DNA of 64,000 nt from Variovorax gracilis (lineage in GTDB: Bacteria; Pseudomonadota; Gammaproteobacteria; Burkholderiales; Burkholderiaceae_C): NCBI RefSeq assembly GCF_030317115.1, contig NZ_JASZYF010000020.1:43625-107624 (forward strand). Direction: 5' to 3'. Both the position numbers and the translations under genes were made by a program. The notes beneath the pieces were generated by a model. The model saw nothing but the letters and a program-made list of their open reading frames with translations, had not been told where the DNA came from and searched no databases. Shown here piece after piece: positions 1-8,848 of the stretch. Positions within the stretch are counted from its first letter, which is position 1. Every line of letters begins with the position of its first letter.

Positions 1-121
1 GCCGAATGTCGTTGAAACGGGTGCTGCCGCACAGCAGTTCGCGCACGACCAGAGGAGTCCAGCGTTCGCAAAGCACCTCGGCGCCGCGTGCGACGGTGCA
101 GAACTGGCCAAAGTCGATCAT
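1..121 (-). CDS. HxlR-family winged-helix regulator (5' part, cut by window edge)
   Basis: The minus strand from an ATG at 121 reads about 40 residues beginning MIDFGQFCTVARGAEVL and continuing CERWTPLVVRELL, then GSTRFNDIR. The C-x-R-W-T-P-L-V-V-R-E-L segment is the hallmark of HxlR-type transcription factors, which are small dimeric winged-helix proteins that often sense aldehydes or redox state. The rest of the gene lies outside the window. It is divergent from the methyltransferase remnant at 236, so it may have controlled that gene. Family assignment is fairly safe; the effector is unknown. Confidence 0.8.
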   Translation of the reverse strand, partial: MIDFGQFCTVARGAEVLCERWTPLVVRELLCGSTRFNDIR

Positions 122-235
122 GGTGACGTCAATCTATCCCGTCAGCGGCGCCGGAGCTAGTGCAATTTCTGGACTGGAACATGCCGGCCCGCAGGACGAT
201 GCTTTGCGCATGCCAACCCTGTAGGGAGACTCACC

Positions 236-1109
236 ATGAGCACCGTTCTGCAACCTTCCTTCGACGCTGCGGCCTTCAAGGTCACTACCCGCGCTCAGTG
301 GCAAGCCGCTGCCGATGCTTGGCATCGCTGGGGCCCCTTCGTCGGGAACTGGCTTGGAGAGGCCACCGAAGTCATGTTCGATCTGGCCCGCATTGGCCCC
401 GGCTGCCGCGTGCTCGACATCGCCGCGGGCGCCGGCGAGCAGTCGATCTCGGCGGCACGCCGCGTGGGCACGAAAGGGCATGTGCTCGCAACGGACATCG
501 CGCCCGCGCTGCTCGAACGGGCGGCGGCAGACGCCAGGAAAGCGGGCCTTTCCAACCTGGAAACGCGCGAGATCGACGGCGAGGCGCTCGACGCGCTGCC
601 TGCCGCATCCTTCGACGCAGCCATCAGCCGCGTCGGACTGATCTACTTTCCCGACCAACAGCGCGCGCTGGCAGGCATCTGCCGCGCGCCCGGGCGGCAG
701 AGTCGCGGCCATCGTCTATTCGACGCCGGAAAACAATCCCTTCTTCTCGATTCCGGTCAGGATCATCCGCGAGCGGGCACAACTGCCTCCACCGCTGCCC
801 GGACAGCCGGGCCCGTTCTCGCTCGGCGCGGAAGGCGTGCTCGAAGCGACGTTTGAAAAAGCGGGCCTGCGCGACATCGAGGTGCGCAGGGTGCCATCGC
901 CCGTCAAGCTGCCGACCGCGGCCGAATGTGTGCGTTTCGAGCGTGAATCGTTTGGTGCGCTGCACCAAATGATGGTGGGGCTGAGCGATGCCGAAAGGGC
1001 TCAGGCCTGGAAAGCCATCGAAGAGGCGCTGAGCCGGTTTGAAACCGTTGACGGTTTTGTCGGTCCATGTGAAATGCTGGTCGGCGTGGGCGTCGTCCAA
1101 CGCGCATAG
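236..1109 (+). pseudogene. class I SAM-dependent methyltransferase, frameshifted
   Basis: The ATG at 236 follows a good GGGAGA ribosome site. The first frame encodes an N-terminal segment and a Rossmann methyltransferase core: motif I VLDIAAGAGEQS near residue 52, then LATDIAPALLERA and FDAAISRVGLIYFPD. At about position 690 the homology moves to another frame, which continues PGGRVAAIVYSTPENNPFF and ends at 1109 with the usual C-terminal helical part. A family-typical ALRPGGRV would need five more bases in the GCGC-rich stretch at 685-695, so a 5-nt deletion is the simplest explanation. A sequencing or assembly error is possible. Substrate unknown; UbiE/ArsM-like small-molecule methyltransferases are closest by eye. 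Confidence 0.75.
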
Positions 1110-1190
1110 GCGCTGCGCCCGGGTCGATGCGCCCCCTCTGACTCTGCCCGTCACGGCGAGCGCCGAAGGAAATCATCGATGCGAGCTGGT

Positions 1191-2441
1191 TCAGCCTTCC
1201 CTCGGTGGGAGGATGTTGGCCGCCAAGTAGGCCGCGTCCTCGTCTGCGCCGAACAGGAAGCCCGACTTCCACTTGTGCAGCCAGGGCAGGCCCAGGAAGT
1301 ACAGACCGGCTTCGCTGGTCACTCCGCGCTGGTGCACGGGAGCCCTCTTCGATTCGGGTGACGGGCCGAAGACGGGCAGATCGATCCAGCTGAAGTCTGC
1401 GTGCGCTCCATTGGCCCAGATCACCGTGTCGATCCCTTCGCGAGCGAGATCGAGGGTACGGATCGGCGTCTGAAGCTCCGGAGGATCGGGCAACGGGTCG
1501 GGAGATGGCTCCGGCGGAGGCAGATCCAAGTGCTGCGCGCGAACCGCCTCCTCGCATCGGCGGGTGAAGTCCTTCAGCGATTCGTCGCCGTGAGCCATGC
1601 TGGAGGCAAGATCGTCCGCAATGGCGATCTTGCCGTTCTCGGCGCCGACTACGCGCCCGGTCAGCACGATTCCTTCAGCCGCCAGGCGGCGCAGGTCGAT
1701 GTCGTACCCGCCATCCACACCGGTCATCAAACGAGACAGTCGAGCGCCCGTCCACTCGCCAAGCGTTGAATCGGCGGAACCCGTTGCGATCAGCCACCAT
1801 ATGCAATCCCTTCCGCGATAGCGACGCTGGATTCGCTCGTGCGAGCTGACCGAAAGGAAAACGCGGCGTTGGGCGCGGCGAAGTTCCTCGGCAATCTGCA
1901 CGCCGGAGTTCCCACTGCCGACCACGAGGACAGCGCCGGCGGGCAGCTGGGTGGGGTTGCGGTACTGGGTCGAGTGGAGCTGGAACACGCTAGCGCCAAG
2001 CGGAGGTGGCGCGCGCGGAACCTGGTATGGGCCCGTCGCCACGACGACGTTCTGTGCCAGGTAGAGGGTGCCGTCGGTCTGTACCTGCAGCATGCGCGAC
2101 CCCGGCCTGCGCGTGACCGAGAGCGCTGCGCTCTGGGTGCGCATGGGAGCGCGAATGGTCGCCGCATAGCGCTCGATGTAGTCGGTCACCTCGCGCAGGG
2201 GTGCAAAGGCATCGGGGTCGGCTTGCGGGTCGGCCGTCATGCGGGACCAACCCGGGAGATTCATGTTCCAGTTGGGAGACTGGAAGTGCAACGAATCCCA
2301 GCGCTCGCTGCGCCAGCGTTCCGCCACTTCTCCGCGCTCGAGCACGAGATGCTCGCCGCCCAGTCGACCCAGGTGGTAGCTCATCGCCAGGCCTGCCTGA
2401 CCACCGCCGATCACGATGGTTTCGACGCGCTCAGTCGACAT
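1191..2441 (-). CDS. flavin-containing monooxygenase-like oxidoreductase (CzcO/TrkA type)
   Basis: 416 aa. An FAD-binding Rossmann motif GGGQAGLAMSYHL sits at residues 12-24, followed by ERWRSERWDSLHFQSPNW, which is typical of the CzcO-like flavoproteins related to FMOs and Baeyer-Villiger enzymes. VVVATGPYQVP near residue 140 is the FAD-domain ATG motif, and a second Rossmann motif VVGSGNSGVQIAEEL near 175 would bind NAD(P)H. Cytoplasmic, with no signal peptide. It has no close operon partners: about 230 bp without a recognisable gene separate it from the next minus-strand gene upstream. The expected role is NAD(P)H-dependent oxygenation of a small organic substrate, which cannot be specified from sequence. 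Confidence 0.8.
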   Translation of the reverse strand: MSTERVETIVIGGGQAGLAMSYHLGRLGGEHLVLERGEVAERWRSERWDSLHFQSPNWNMNLPGWSRMTADPQADPDAFAPLREVTDYIERYAATIRAPMRTQSAALSVTRRPGSRMLQVQTDGTLYLAQNVVVATGPYQVPRAPPPLGASVFQLHSTQYRNPTQLPAGAVLVVGSGNSGVQIAEELRRAQRRVFLSVSSHERIQRRYRGRDCIWWLIATGSADSTLGEWTGARLSRLMTGVDGGYDIDLRRLAAEGIVLTGRVVGAENGKIAIADDLASSMAHGDESLKDFTRRCEEAVRAQHLDLPPPEPSPDPLPDPPELQTPIRTLDLAREGIDTVIWANGAHADFSWIDLPVFGPSPESKRAPVHQRGVTSEAGLYFLGLPWLHKWKSGFLFGADEDAAYLAANILPPREG

Positions 2442-2670
2442 GGCACAGCCCGCCTACCCCTGCGCAAACCGTGATTGCAGACGCTGTCAATTTGGCCTCA
2501 CCTCTTTCGGAACTCCTCGACGGGACCTCGGCGTGCTCACGAAGGCAACGGACGCCATCATCCTGCCAAGCCGCACGGGTGCGCAAGTGGCGGCCTTCCG
2601 CCGCGCTTGGGGAGCTTGCAGACGGCCTCGCTCGGAATGACGGCTTCCACGGGCGGACGGACGTGCAACC

Positions 2671-3834
2671 CTAGGCGTGGAGCAGGTGGGACTGCACGCT
2701 GCGGCGCGGCGCGGGACCCACAGCGGGTCCGTGGCCCAGCCGCGCCCACATCTGGATCGTCTGGCCCGGTTGCTGCGCGCCCAGCAACTGGTGGATCTGT
2801 GCGCGCATCTGCTTCTGCTCCGGATACTCCTGCAGCGCCTGTTGCAGCGGGTGCATCGCCAAGTCATGCGCCGTGGCGGCCAGCTGCGCGCGCACGTAGG
2901 CCCGGCCCGCGAGCAGCTGAGTGACGCGCTCGTTGTCGGCCGTCGCCATCCAGAAGAACGCCGGCGTCGAATCGATGGCTGCGTTGAAACGCTTGATCTG
3001 GCCCTGGATGGCGTGGCTGTCGGGTGCCGAGGCTTTCGTTCGGTCGAACAAGCCCATGGTCGTGAGCAAGCGCACCATCGGGTCGTTCAGCGAGAGCCCG
3101 TCGCGATGCTGCGCGATCTCTTTCGGCCCCACGCGCAGCACCTTGTACGACTCCAGCAGCGTGCGCGGCGTGCTCAGTTCGATGCTCCACGCTTGCTTGG
3201 CGATTTCGCGGTGGACGTTCAGTGCGGCAGCCTGCGACGGCTCGGTCAAGCCCACCGTCACCGGAAATCCCGTCACCGCGTCACGAATCGCCTGCAGCGC
3301 CTGCGCGCTGGGCGGACGCATCTCGTAGGGCGAACGGTTCGTGCGGCGCCGGAACACGTGGGCGAACAGCGGGTCGGGAAGCACGGCCGCGTCTTCCAGC
3401 AGATGGATGCGCGCGGTGGGCCGTTGATCAGGGCCCTTGCGATCGAAGGCCCCGAGCGGAAAGAGCTGCATCTCGGCGCGGTAGCCGCGTTGCCGCGCCG
3501 CCTGGTCCAGCAGCTCCAGAAAGGTGCCCTGGCTCATGACCAGCTGGCGCGAGAACGGGTCGGTTTCAGGCAGAAGCCGCTCCAGATCCATATGGAGTGT
3601 GATCACGTCGGGTTCACGCAAGTCGACCAGCCAAGACTGCAGGTTGTGCGAATGCGGCGCCAGGATGGCATGCGCCAGGACCCAGTGCCGCAGGTCGGCT
3701 TCGGCGCCCGGTCCTTGCCAAGCGACCACAGCGTCGGCCGGCAGCGCGTCGCTGCACGCCGTCATGGCGGCGGTGGCCGCCGCGATCACCCCACCGCCGA
3801 TCATTCGCAAGGCATTGCGCCGCTGGATCTGCAT
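2671..3834 (-). CDS. exported nitroreductase-like (Acg-type FMN) protein
   Basis: 387 aa from the ATG at 3834, which has AGGAGA at ideal spacing. The N-terminus MQIQRRNALRMIGGG has a twin arginine, then an alanine-rich hydrophobic stretch ending AAMTAC, so it is probably a Tat-exported and possibly lipid-anchored protein. The body (HSHNLQSWLVDL near residue 60, FRRRTNRSPYEMRPP near 165, YPEQKQMRAQIHQLLGAQQPGQ near the end) fits the large nitroreductase-fold proteins related to mycobacterial Acg, some of which sequester FMN rather than reduce substrates. It is transcribed away from the LysR gene at 3922, its likely regulator. Confidence 0.75.
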   Translation of the reverse strand: MQIQRRNALRMIGGGVIAAATAAMTACSDALPADAVVAWQGPGAEADLRHWVLAHAILAPHSHNLQSWLVDLREPDVITLHMDLERLLPETDPFSRQLVMSQGTFLELLDQAARQRGYRAEMQLFPLGAFDRKGPDQRPTARIHLLEDAAVLPDPLFAHVFRRRTNRSPYEMRPPSAQALQAIRDAVTGFPVTVGLTEPSQAAALNVHREIAKQAWSIELSTPRTLLESYKVLRVGPKEIAQHRDGLSLNDPMVRLLTTMGLFDRTKASAPDSHAIQGQIKRFNAAIDSTPAFFWMATADNERVTQLLAGRAYVRAQLAATAHDLAMHPLQQALQEYPEQKQMRAQIHQLLGAQQPGQTIQMWARLGHGPAVGPAPRRSVQSHLLHA

Positions 3835-3862
3835 GAGAGTTCTCCTGTCGTTGATGACCAGC

Positions 3863-3892
3863 ATTGTGGAAGTCGCTGCGCAACAGCACAAT
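3863..3892. promoter_or_regulatory. inverted repeat between divergent nitroreductase and LysR genes
   Basis: ATTGTG (3863-3868) and CACAAT (3887-3892) form a perfect 6-bp inverted repeat with an 18-bp spacer in the 87-bp divergent intergenic region. The position suits a regulatory site for both promoters. It is not the canonical T-N11-A LysR box, so the assignment is tentative. Confidence 0.4.
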
Positions 3893-3921
3893 TCACGAAC
3901 GTTGAGATCAGATATGCATTA

Positions 3922-4824
3922 ATGAATATTCCAAGCTTTGATTGGTCGCTGGTGCGCGCGTTTCTGGCGGCCATGGACCACGGCAGCCTGCTGGCGGCTG
4001 CGCGAGCCATCGGCGCCAGCCAGCCGACGCTGGGCCGCCACATCGCAGAGCTGGAGCGCCAGCTCGCCGTCGGGCTGTTCGAGCGTACCGGCCGCGGCCT
4101 GGTGCCCACCGAGCAGGCGTTGCGGCTCGCCGAGACGGCGCGCGCAATGGAAGGCAGCGCCGCCACGCTATGGCGGCTGGCTCAGGGCGCAGAAGAAGGC
4201 GCGAAGGGCACCGTGCGACTCAGCGCCAGCCAGCCTGTGGCCTGTGTGCTGCTGCCGCCGCTGCTTGCGCGCATGCGGGAGGCGCTGCCCGATGTGACGG
4301 TGGAACTGGTGGTCAGCAATGCCGTCAGCAACCTGCTTCGGCGCGAGGCCGACATCGCCTTGCGCATGGTGAGCCCGCAGCAGGCCTCGCTGGTCACACG
4401 GCGCATCGCGCAGGTGACCATCAGCGCCTGTGCGCACCGCAACTACCTGCGGCGCAACGGCAAGCCGCAACGCCCGGAAGACCTCGGCACCCACTTGTTG
4501 GTGGGCGGTGACCAGGAAAACGATGTGCGTCAACATGCCGCGGCAATGGGCATCGCGCCGGACACGTTGCGTTTCGGCCTGCGCAGCGACGACCTGATGG
4601 CGCAATGGGCCGCTGTGCGCGCTGGCCTGGGCGTTGGCTTCATCAGCGAATACGTGATGCGCACCGACCCCCAGGTGCAGCCCCTGCTGCCGACGCTGAA
4701 GCTGCCGCGCTTCCCCATCTGGCTCACCGTGCACCGTGAGATCCGAACCAGTCCGCGCATACGAGCGGTGTACGATTTTCTGGCCGAGCAGGTGCCCTCT
4801 GCCTTGTCTGCGCAGGCCTTGTGA
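3922..4824 (+). CDS. LysR-family transcriptional regulator
   Basis: 300 aa from the ATG at 3922; an upstream overlapping ATG is closed at once by a stop. An N-terminal winged helix-turn-helix (FLAAMDHGSLLAAARAIG, then ASQPTLGRHIAELERQL, GLFERTGRGLVPTE) is followed by a periplasmic-binding-protein-like effector domain containing VRLSASQPVACVLLPPLL. Divergent from the exported nitroreductase-like gene, the usual arrangement for LysR autoregulation and target control. The C-terminal segment FPIWLTVHREIRTSPRIR is typical of the VhtR/GcvA-like subgroup in Burkholderiales. Effector unknown. Confidence 0.88.
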   Translation: MNIPSFDWSLVRAFLAAMDHGSLLAAARAIGASQPTLGRHIAELERQLAVGLFERTGRGLVPTEQALRLAETARAMEGSAATLWRLAQGAEEGAKGTVRLSASQPVACVLLPPLLARMREALPDVTVELVVSNAVSNLLRREADIALRMVSPQQASLVTRRIAQVTISACAHRNYLRRNGKPQRPEDLGTHLLVGGDQENDVRQHAAAMGIAPDTLRFGLRSDDLMAQWAAVRAGLGVGFISEYVMRTDPQVQPLLPTLKLPRFPIWLTVHREIRTSPRIRAVYDFLAEQVPSALSAQAL

Positions 4825-4912
4825 CGGACCTCTTGCGTCGGACGCTGTTGATCATGCACCGCACTTTCTGGAGAAAATGCACGCGATCGAACCTGAAGGC
4901 GAAAGGACCAGG

Positions 4913-6553
4913 ATGTCGGCCGACACATGGTGGAAGAACGGGATCGTCTATCAGATCTACCCGCGCTCGTTCCAGGACAGCAACGGCGATGGCATTGGCG
5001 ACCTCGATGGAATCCGTGCGCGGCTCGACTATCTCGTCTCGCTCGGCATTGACGCGGTGTGGATTTCGCCGATCTATCCCTCGCCGATGGCGGACTTCGG
5101 ATACGACATTTCAGACTTTTGCGACATCGACCCGCGCTTCGGCACGCTGGATGGCTTCGATGCCCTGGTCGGCGATGCCCATTCGCGGGGGCTCAGGGTC
5201 ATCCTGGACTTCGTGCCGAACCATACGTCCGACCGGCATCCGTGGTTCGTGCAGAGCCGCAGCGCGCGCAGTGACCGGCGGCGCAACTGGTACCTGTGGC
5301 GCGACCCGGCGCCAGATGGCGGGCCGCCCAACAACTGGGTCAGCAACTTCGGCGGCCCGGCCTGGACCCTCGATCCGTCGACCGGCCAGTACTACGGCCA
5401 CTCGTTCCTGAAGGAGCAGCCCGACCTCAACTGGCGCAACCCCGAGGTGCGAGCCGCGATGTACGAGGTGCTGCGCTTCTGGCTTCGGCGCGGCGTCGAC
5501 GGTTTCCGTGTCGACGTTCTCTCTCAAATCATCAAGGACGCACAGTTTCGAGACAACCCGCCGAACCCGGACTTCGTCGAGGGCCAGGACCCGTTCCACC
5601 GCTGGTTGATGCTCTACAACACGGACCTTCCGGAGGTGCAGCAGATCGTGGCCGAGATGCGTCGCGTGGTCGATGCATTCAGCGACACGCACTCGTCGCG
5701 CGTGCTGATCGGCGAGCTCTACCTGCCGTTCGCGCGCCTGGTCGCCTACTACGGCCTCAACGCCCAGGGCGCACTCGAAGGCGTGCAGTTGCCCTTCAAC
5801 TTCCAGCTGATCGCGACCGAGTGGCAGGCGGCGCGCATCGACCGTCTGGTGCGCGACTACGAAGCCGCCTTGCCCCCGGGTGCCGCGCCGAACTGGGTGC
5901 TGGGCAATCACGACAAGCCCCGCATCGCGAGCCGCGTCGGGCAGCAGATGGCGCGGATCGCGGCCATGCTGCTGCTCACGCTGCGCGGCACGCCGACGCT
6001 CTACTACGGCGACGAGATCGGCATGACGGACGTCCCCATCCCTGCCGACGAAGTCCAGGACCCGTTCGAGAAGAACAAACCCGGCATGGGCCTGGGTCGC
6101 GACCCGGAGCGAACGCCCATGCAGTGGAGCGCCGCAGCCAGCGCAGGCTTCACGACGGGAACTCCGTGGCTGCGCCTGGCGGCCGACTGGCGCACGCACA
6201 ACGTGGAAGCGCAGTCACACGACGAAGCAGGGTCGATGCTGGCGCTCTACCGGCACCTCATCGCGTTGCGCCGCGCGCAGCCTGCGCTGAACCGGGGCAG
6301 CTATGAGGCACTTGCAGCCGAGGACGAGGTGCTCGCCTATGCGCGCAACGGCGAAGGACAGCGACTGGTGGTTCTCTTGAACTTCGGCGCCGCCTCGGCG
6401 CCGATGTCGCCGGCGTTGCTGCCGCGCCAGCCGATCGTACTGGCATCGACCGATCCTGCCCGCGCCGAATTCATCAAGGGACCCCTGGTGCTGGCGCCTT
6501 ACGAGGGCGTCGTCATTGGCGCCGTGGTCGACAAGGCTGCGACGATGCGATGA
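4913..6553 (+). CDS. GH13 alpha-glucosidase / oligo-glucosidase
   Basis: 546 aa from the ATG at 4913; an in-frame ATG at 4877 is an alternative start. The protein opens with WWKNGIVYQIYPRSFQDSNG and GDGIGDLDGI, the signature of GH13 alpha-glucosidases and oligo-1,6-glucosidases. The catalytic Asp lies in GVDGFRVDVLS near residue 200, the acid/base Glu in VLIGELYLPF near 267, and the third Asp in GNHDKPR near 332. It would release glucose from the non-reducing ends of short alpha-glucans in the cytoplasm, since there is no signal peptide. It converges with the CocE-like gene, 12 bp between stops, and heads a glucan-processing block. Length matches the family. Precise linkage preference is not determinable. 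Confidence 0.9.
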   Translation: MSADTWWKNGIVYQIYPRSFQDSNGDGIGDLDGIRARLDYLVSLGIDAVWISPIYPSPMADFGYDISDFCDIDPRFGTLDGFDALVGDAHSRGLRVILDFVPNHTSDRHPWFVQSRSARSDRRRNWYLWRDPAPDGGPPNNWVSNFGGPAWTLDPSTGQYYGHSFLKEQPDLNWRNPEVRAAMYEVLRFWLRRGVDGFRVDVLSQIIKDAQFRDNPPNPDFVEGQDPFHRWLMLYNTDLPEVQQIVAEMRRVVDAFSDTHSSRVLIGELYLPFARLVAYYGLNAQGALEGVQLPFNFQLIATEWQAARIDRLVRDYEAALPPGAAPNWVLGNHDKPRIASRVGQQMARIAAMLLLTLRGTPTLYYGDEIGMTDVPIPADEVQDPFEKNKPGMGLGRDPERTPMQWSAAASAGFTTGTPWLRLAADWRTHNVEAQSHDEAGSMLALYRHLIALRRAQPALNRGSYEALAAEDEVLAYARNGEGQRLVVLLNFGAASAPMSPALLPRQPIVLASTDPARAEFIKGPLVLAPYEGVVIGAVVDKAATMR

Positions 6554-6565
6554 GCAATCGCCGCC

Positions 6566-8848
6566 TCAAGGCTTGCCGGTCGCAATCTCGACGTAGCTGT
6601 GAGCATGCCAGCGCACGCGCACAGGCCATCTTGCGTCGGCAATGGTTTCCGAGTTCACGTCCTTGCCGCTGCCGTAGTTGATCTGCCGGTCGGGGCGCCT
6701 GTTGAGGCCGATCAGCAGCACGATGCGGCTGCCCATCGCCAGCTTGCAAGCGGTCACGCGCTCGGCGGTGAACGCAAGCACCTGACGCTCGCCGGCCCGA
6801 AGAAGCCGGCGTCGCACGCGATGGCCGGCGTAGCTGGCGCGGAAGTCGTAGGGCTCGAACAGCAGTTGGTATTCGCCGCTCTCCGTCTGCTCGTACAGCG
6901 AGATGTTGAAATCCACGTCCTGCCGCGAGGGCGTGATGTCGAACACGCCGCGCAGGCTGCCGTCGATCTCCGTGTCCTCCGACAGCGGTTCGCTGACGAA
7001 GCTGATGCTGTTGCGCGTCGGGAGTTGCTTCACGCGCAGCGCGTTCGACCATGGGATGCGAACGTCGCGTCGATCGGCAAGATCGACCGAGAGTTGCGCC
7101 CTGCCACCGCCTTCGGAGGGCGACGACGACAGGCGGTGCGGGTCCTCGCGCTCGCGGGTGTCGAGGTACAGGCGCAGCCGGGCGCGCTCCGGCGAGTCCA
7201 GCGTCGGCACATGGCGCCACAGGTCCGCGCCCATTACCTGGTAGTTGACGCGATCCAACAGGAGAGCAGGCTTGTTCGCGCCCTTCAGGATGTGGTCGAG
7301 CCATTGGTAGCGCAGCTCGGGGAGGTCGACGCGTGCGACGGCGTCCAGCGAGTAGCCGCGCAGCGTTGCCTCCGTGCCGAGCCGGATCGAGGTCGCGTCG
7401 TAGGGGCCGAGCAGCAGCGTCGTGTCGGCCTGCGGTCGGTTGCGACGATGCTCGTGGTGGAAGTACAGCGCGCCGGCGTCGGCGCCGTAGTAGCCGGCGA
7501 AACTGAGCACCGGGATGTCGATCCGCGCAAACTGCTCCGCCGAGGGCAAGAACTTCTGCCAGTAGCGATCGTGACTCGGATGCGTCAGCCAGGTTCGGAT
7601 CAGCCTGCTCCGCCTGCCCAGCAGGACCCGGTCCACGTCCCAGTAGGGGCGATCGCCGCGATACCAGCGCGCGTCGAGTGCCTGCCATATCGTGTCCGGA
7701 TCGGCGTCAGCGTCGACGTCGGCCCGCAGGGGCTCGACCGTCGCGTGCTCCTGCGCCCAGCGCACCATGGCGTTGCGGAAGATCTGCCCCGCCATCGGGA
7801 AGTCGATGCCCGGCGCCATCGGCGCGATCGTGGCGATGGCCTTGAGCGCCGCCGGTCTCCTGCGGGCGGCCGCCCACGCGGCGTAGCCGGAGTAGCCGTC
7901 GCCGAGCATGGCCACGCGGCCGTCGCTCCACGGCTGCTGGACAATCCAGTCAATGACGGCCACGGCGTCCTCGCCGTCGCGAACGAACGGCCACACGGCG
8001 CCTTTTCCGTCGGGCGTGCGTCCGCGCACGTACGCCGTGACGCCGACGTAGCCTTTCACGGCGCTGCGCTGCGCGTCGTCCTCGGCGGGATCGAGCGTGA
8101 AGCGCAGCAGCGTCGGCAGGGCCCCATTCGCGCCGACGGGACGAACCAGGCCGGCATGGATGACGCCCGCGCGCACGGGAATCCGGACATCGGCCTGCGC
8201 CACGTAGCGGCTGCGGTTTTCCGCCGCGAACAATTCGGGCAGCAGCGCACCGACGCTGCGACGCGAATCGTACGAAAGCCAGGTGCGCACGAGAGCCACA
8301 GCATCGGCCTCCGGGAGGCTGCCCTTCGCGCGCCAGAGATCGAACGCTTGGCGCAGCGGCTCCCTGTACACGGCCAGCGGGGTCTCGAGCCGCGTCATGA
8401 TGACCTGGGCTTGCGCATTGTCGAGCGGCGATACCAGTTCCTGGAACGAGCGCGCGTAGGCTTCGGCGAAGCCGAGGCGCTCGTCCGCTTCGAGCACGCG
8501 CGCACGCGCATAGATGCCGTCGAGGATCGCGCGCTCCACCAGGTCGTCGAACGGCTTTCCCTGGCGCCGGCTGCGCAGGGACCTGCTGCTGTCGTAGGCC
8601 GCACGGTAGGCGCCGGTCACGATCTGCAGAGCAGTCACGTTGGCCAGGAAGACTTCGGTGTTCGCCTCCTGGTAGACCGGCAAGATGCGCTGCGCCAGAT
8701 CTCGCATCAGGTCCGCGGCAGTGGCATCGTCAGGATCGCGCGGTGGCCGGAAGCCGAAATTCCCTGCCCAGGCCCAGGCTGGCAGCGCGAGAATCAGCCG
8801 TACGAGGGCGCGACGCGCACGACGAGAGGTTGACACAGGCTGTCTCAT
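6566..8848 (-). CDS. CocE/NonD-like alpha/beta-hydrolase-fold protein, exported, catalytic residues not conserved
   Basis: 760 aa from the ATG at 8848, which overlaps the upstream ABC gene stop as ATGA. A signal peptide (RRARRALVRLILALPAWAWAG) is followed by an alpha-helical domain of about 200 residues, then an S15-type hydrolase domain starting ADVRIPVRAGVIHAGLVRP and a C-terminal jelly-roll-like domain (SEDTEIDGSLRGVFDITPSR). The nucleophile elbow that reads G-x-S-Y-x-G in CocE and X-Pro peptidases reads GDGYSGY here, placing Gly at the Ser position. The expected GPW-x-H segment reads GPYDATS. It is therefore probably not a classical serine hydrolase. Last gene of the four-gene operon; possibly periplasmic. 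Confidence 0.75.
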   Translation of the reverse strand: MRQPVSTSRRARRALVRLILALPAWAWAGNFGFRPPRDPDDATAADLMRDLAQRILPVYQEANTEVFLANVTALQIVTGAYRAAYDSSRSLRSRRQGKPFDDLVERAILDGIYARARVLEADERLGFAEAYARSFQELVSPLDNAQAQVIMTRLETPLAVYREPLRQAFDLWRAKGSLPEADAVALVRTWLSYDSRRSVGALLPELFAAENRSRYVAQADVRIPVRAGVIHAGLVRPVGANGALPTLLRFTLDPAEDDAQRSAVKGYVGVTAYVRGRTPDGKGAVWPFVRDGEDAVAVIDWIVQQPWSDGRVAMLGDGYSGYAAWAAARRRPAALKAIATIAPMAPGIDFPMAGQIFRNAMVRWAQEHATVEPLRADVDADADPDTIWQALDARWYRGDRPYWDVDRVLLGRRSRLIRTWLTHPSHDRYWQKFLPSAEQFARIDIPVLSFAGYYGADAGALYFHHEHRRNRPQADTTLLLGPYDATSIRLGTEATLRGYSLDAVARVDLPELRYQWLDHILKGANKPALLLDRVNYQVMGADLWRHVPTLDSPERARLRLYLDTREREDPHRLSSSPSEGGGRAQLSVDLADRRDVRIPWSNALRVKQLPTRNSISFVSEPLSEDTEIDGSLRGVFDITPSRQDVDFNISLYEQTESGEYQLLFEPYDFRASYAGHRVRRRLLRAGERQVLAFTAERVTACKLAMGSRIVLLIGLNRRPDRQINYGSGKDVNSETIADARWPVRVRWHAHSYVEIATGKP

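Noticed and set aside
2677..3921. A plus-strand open frame extending the LysR gene upstream by more than 400 codons
   Set aside because: It is the antisense of the nitroreductase-like gene, lacks family sequence, and the LysR helix-turn-helix starts right after the ATG at 3922.
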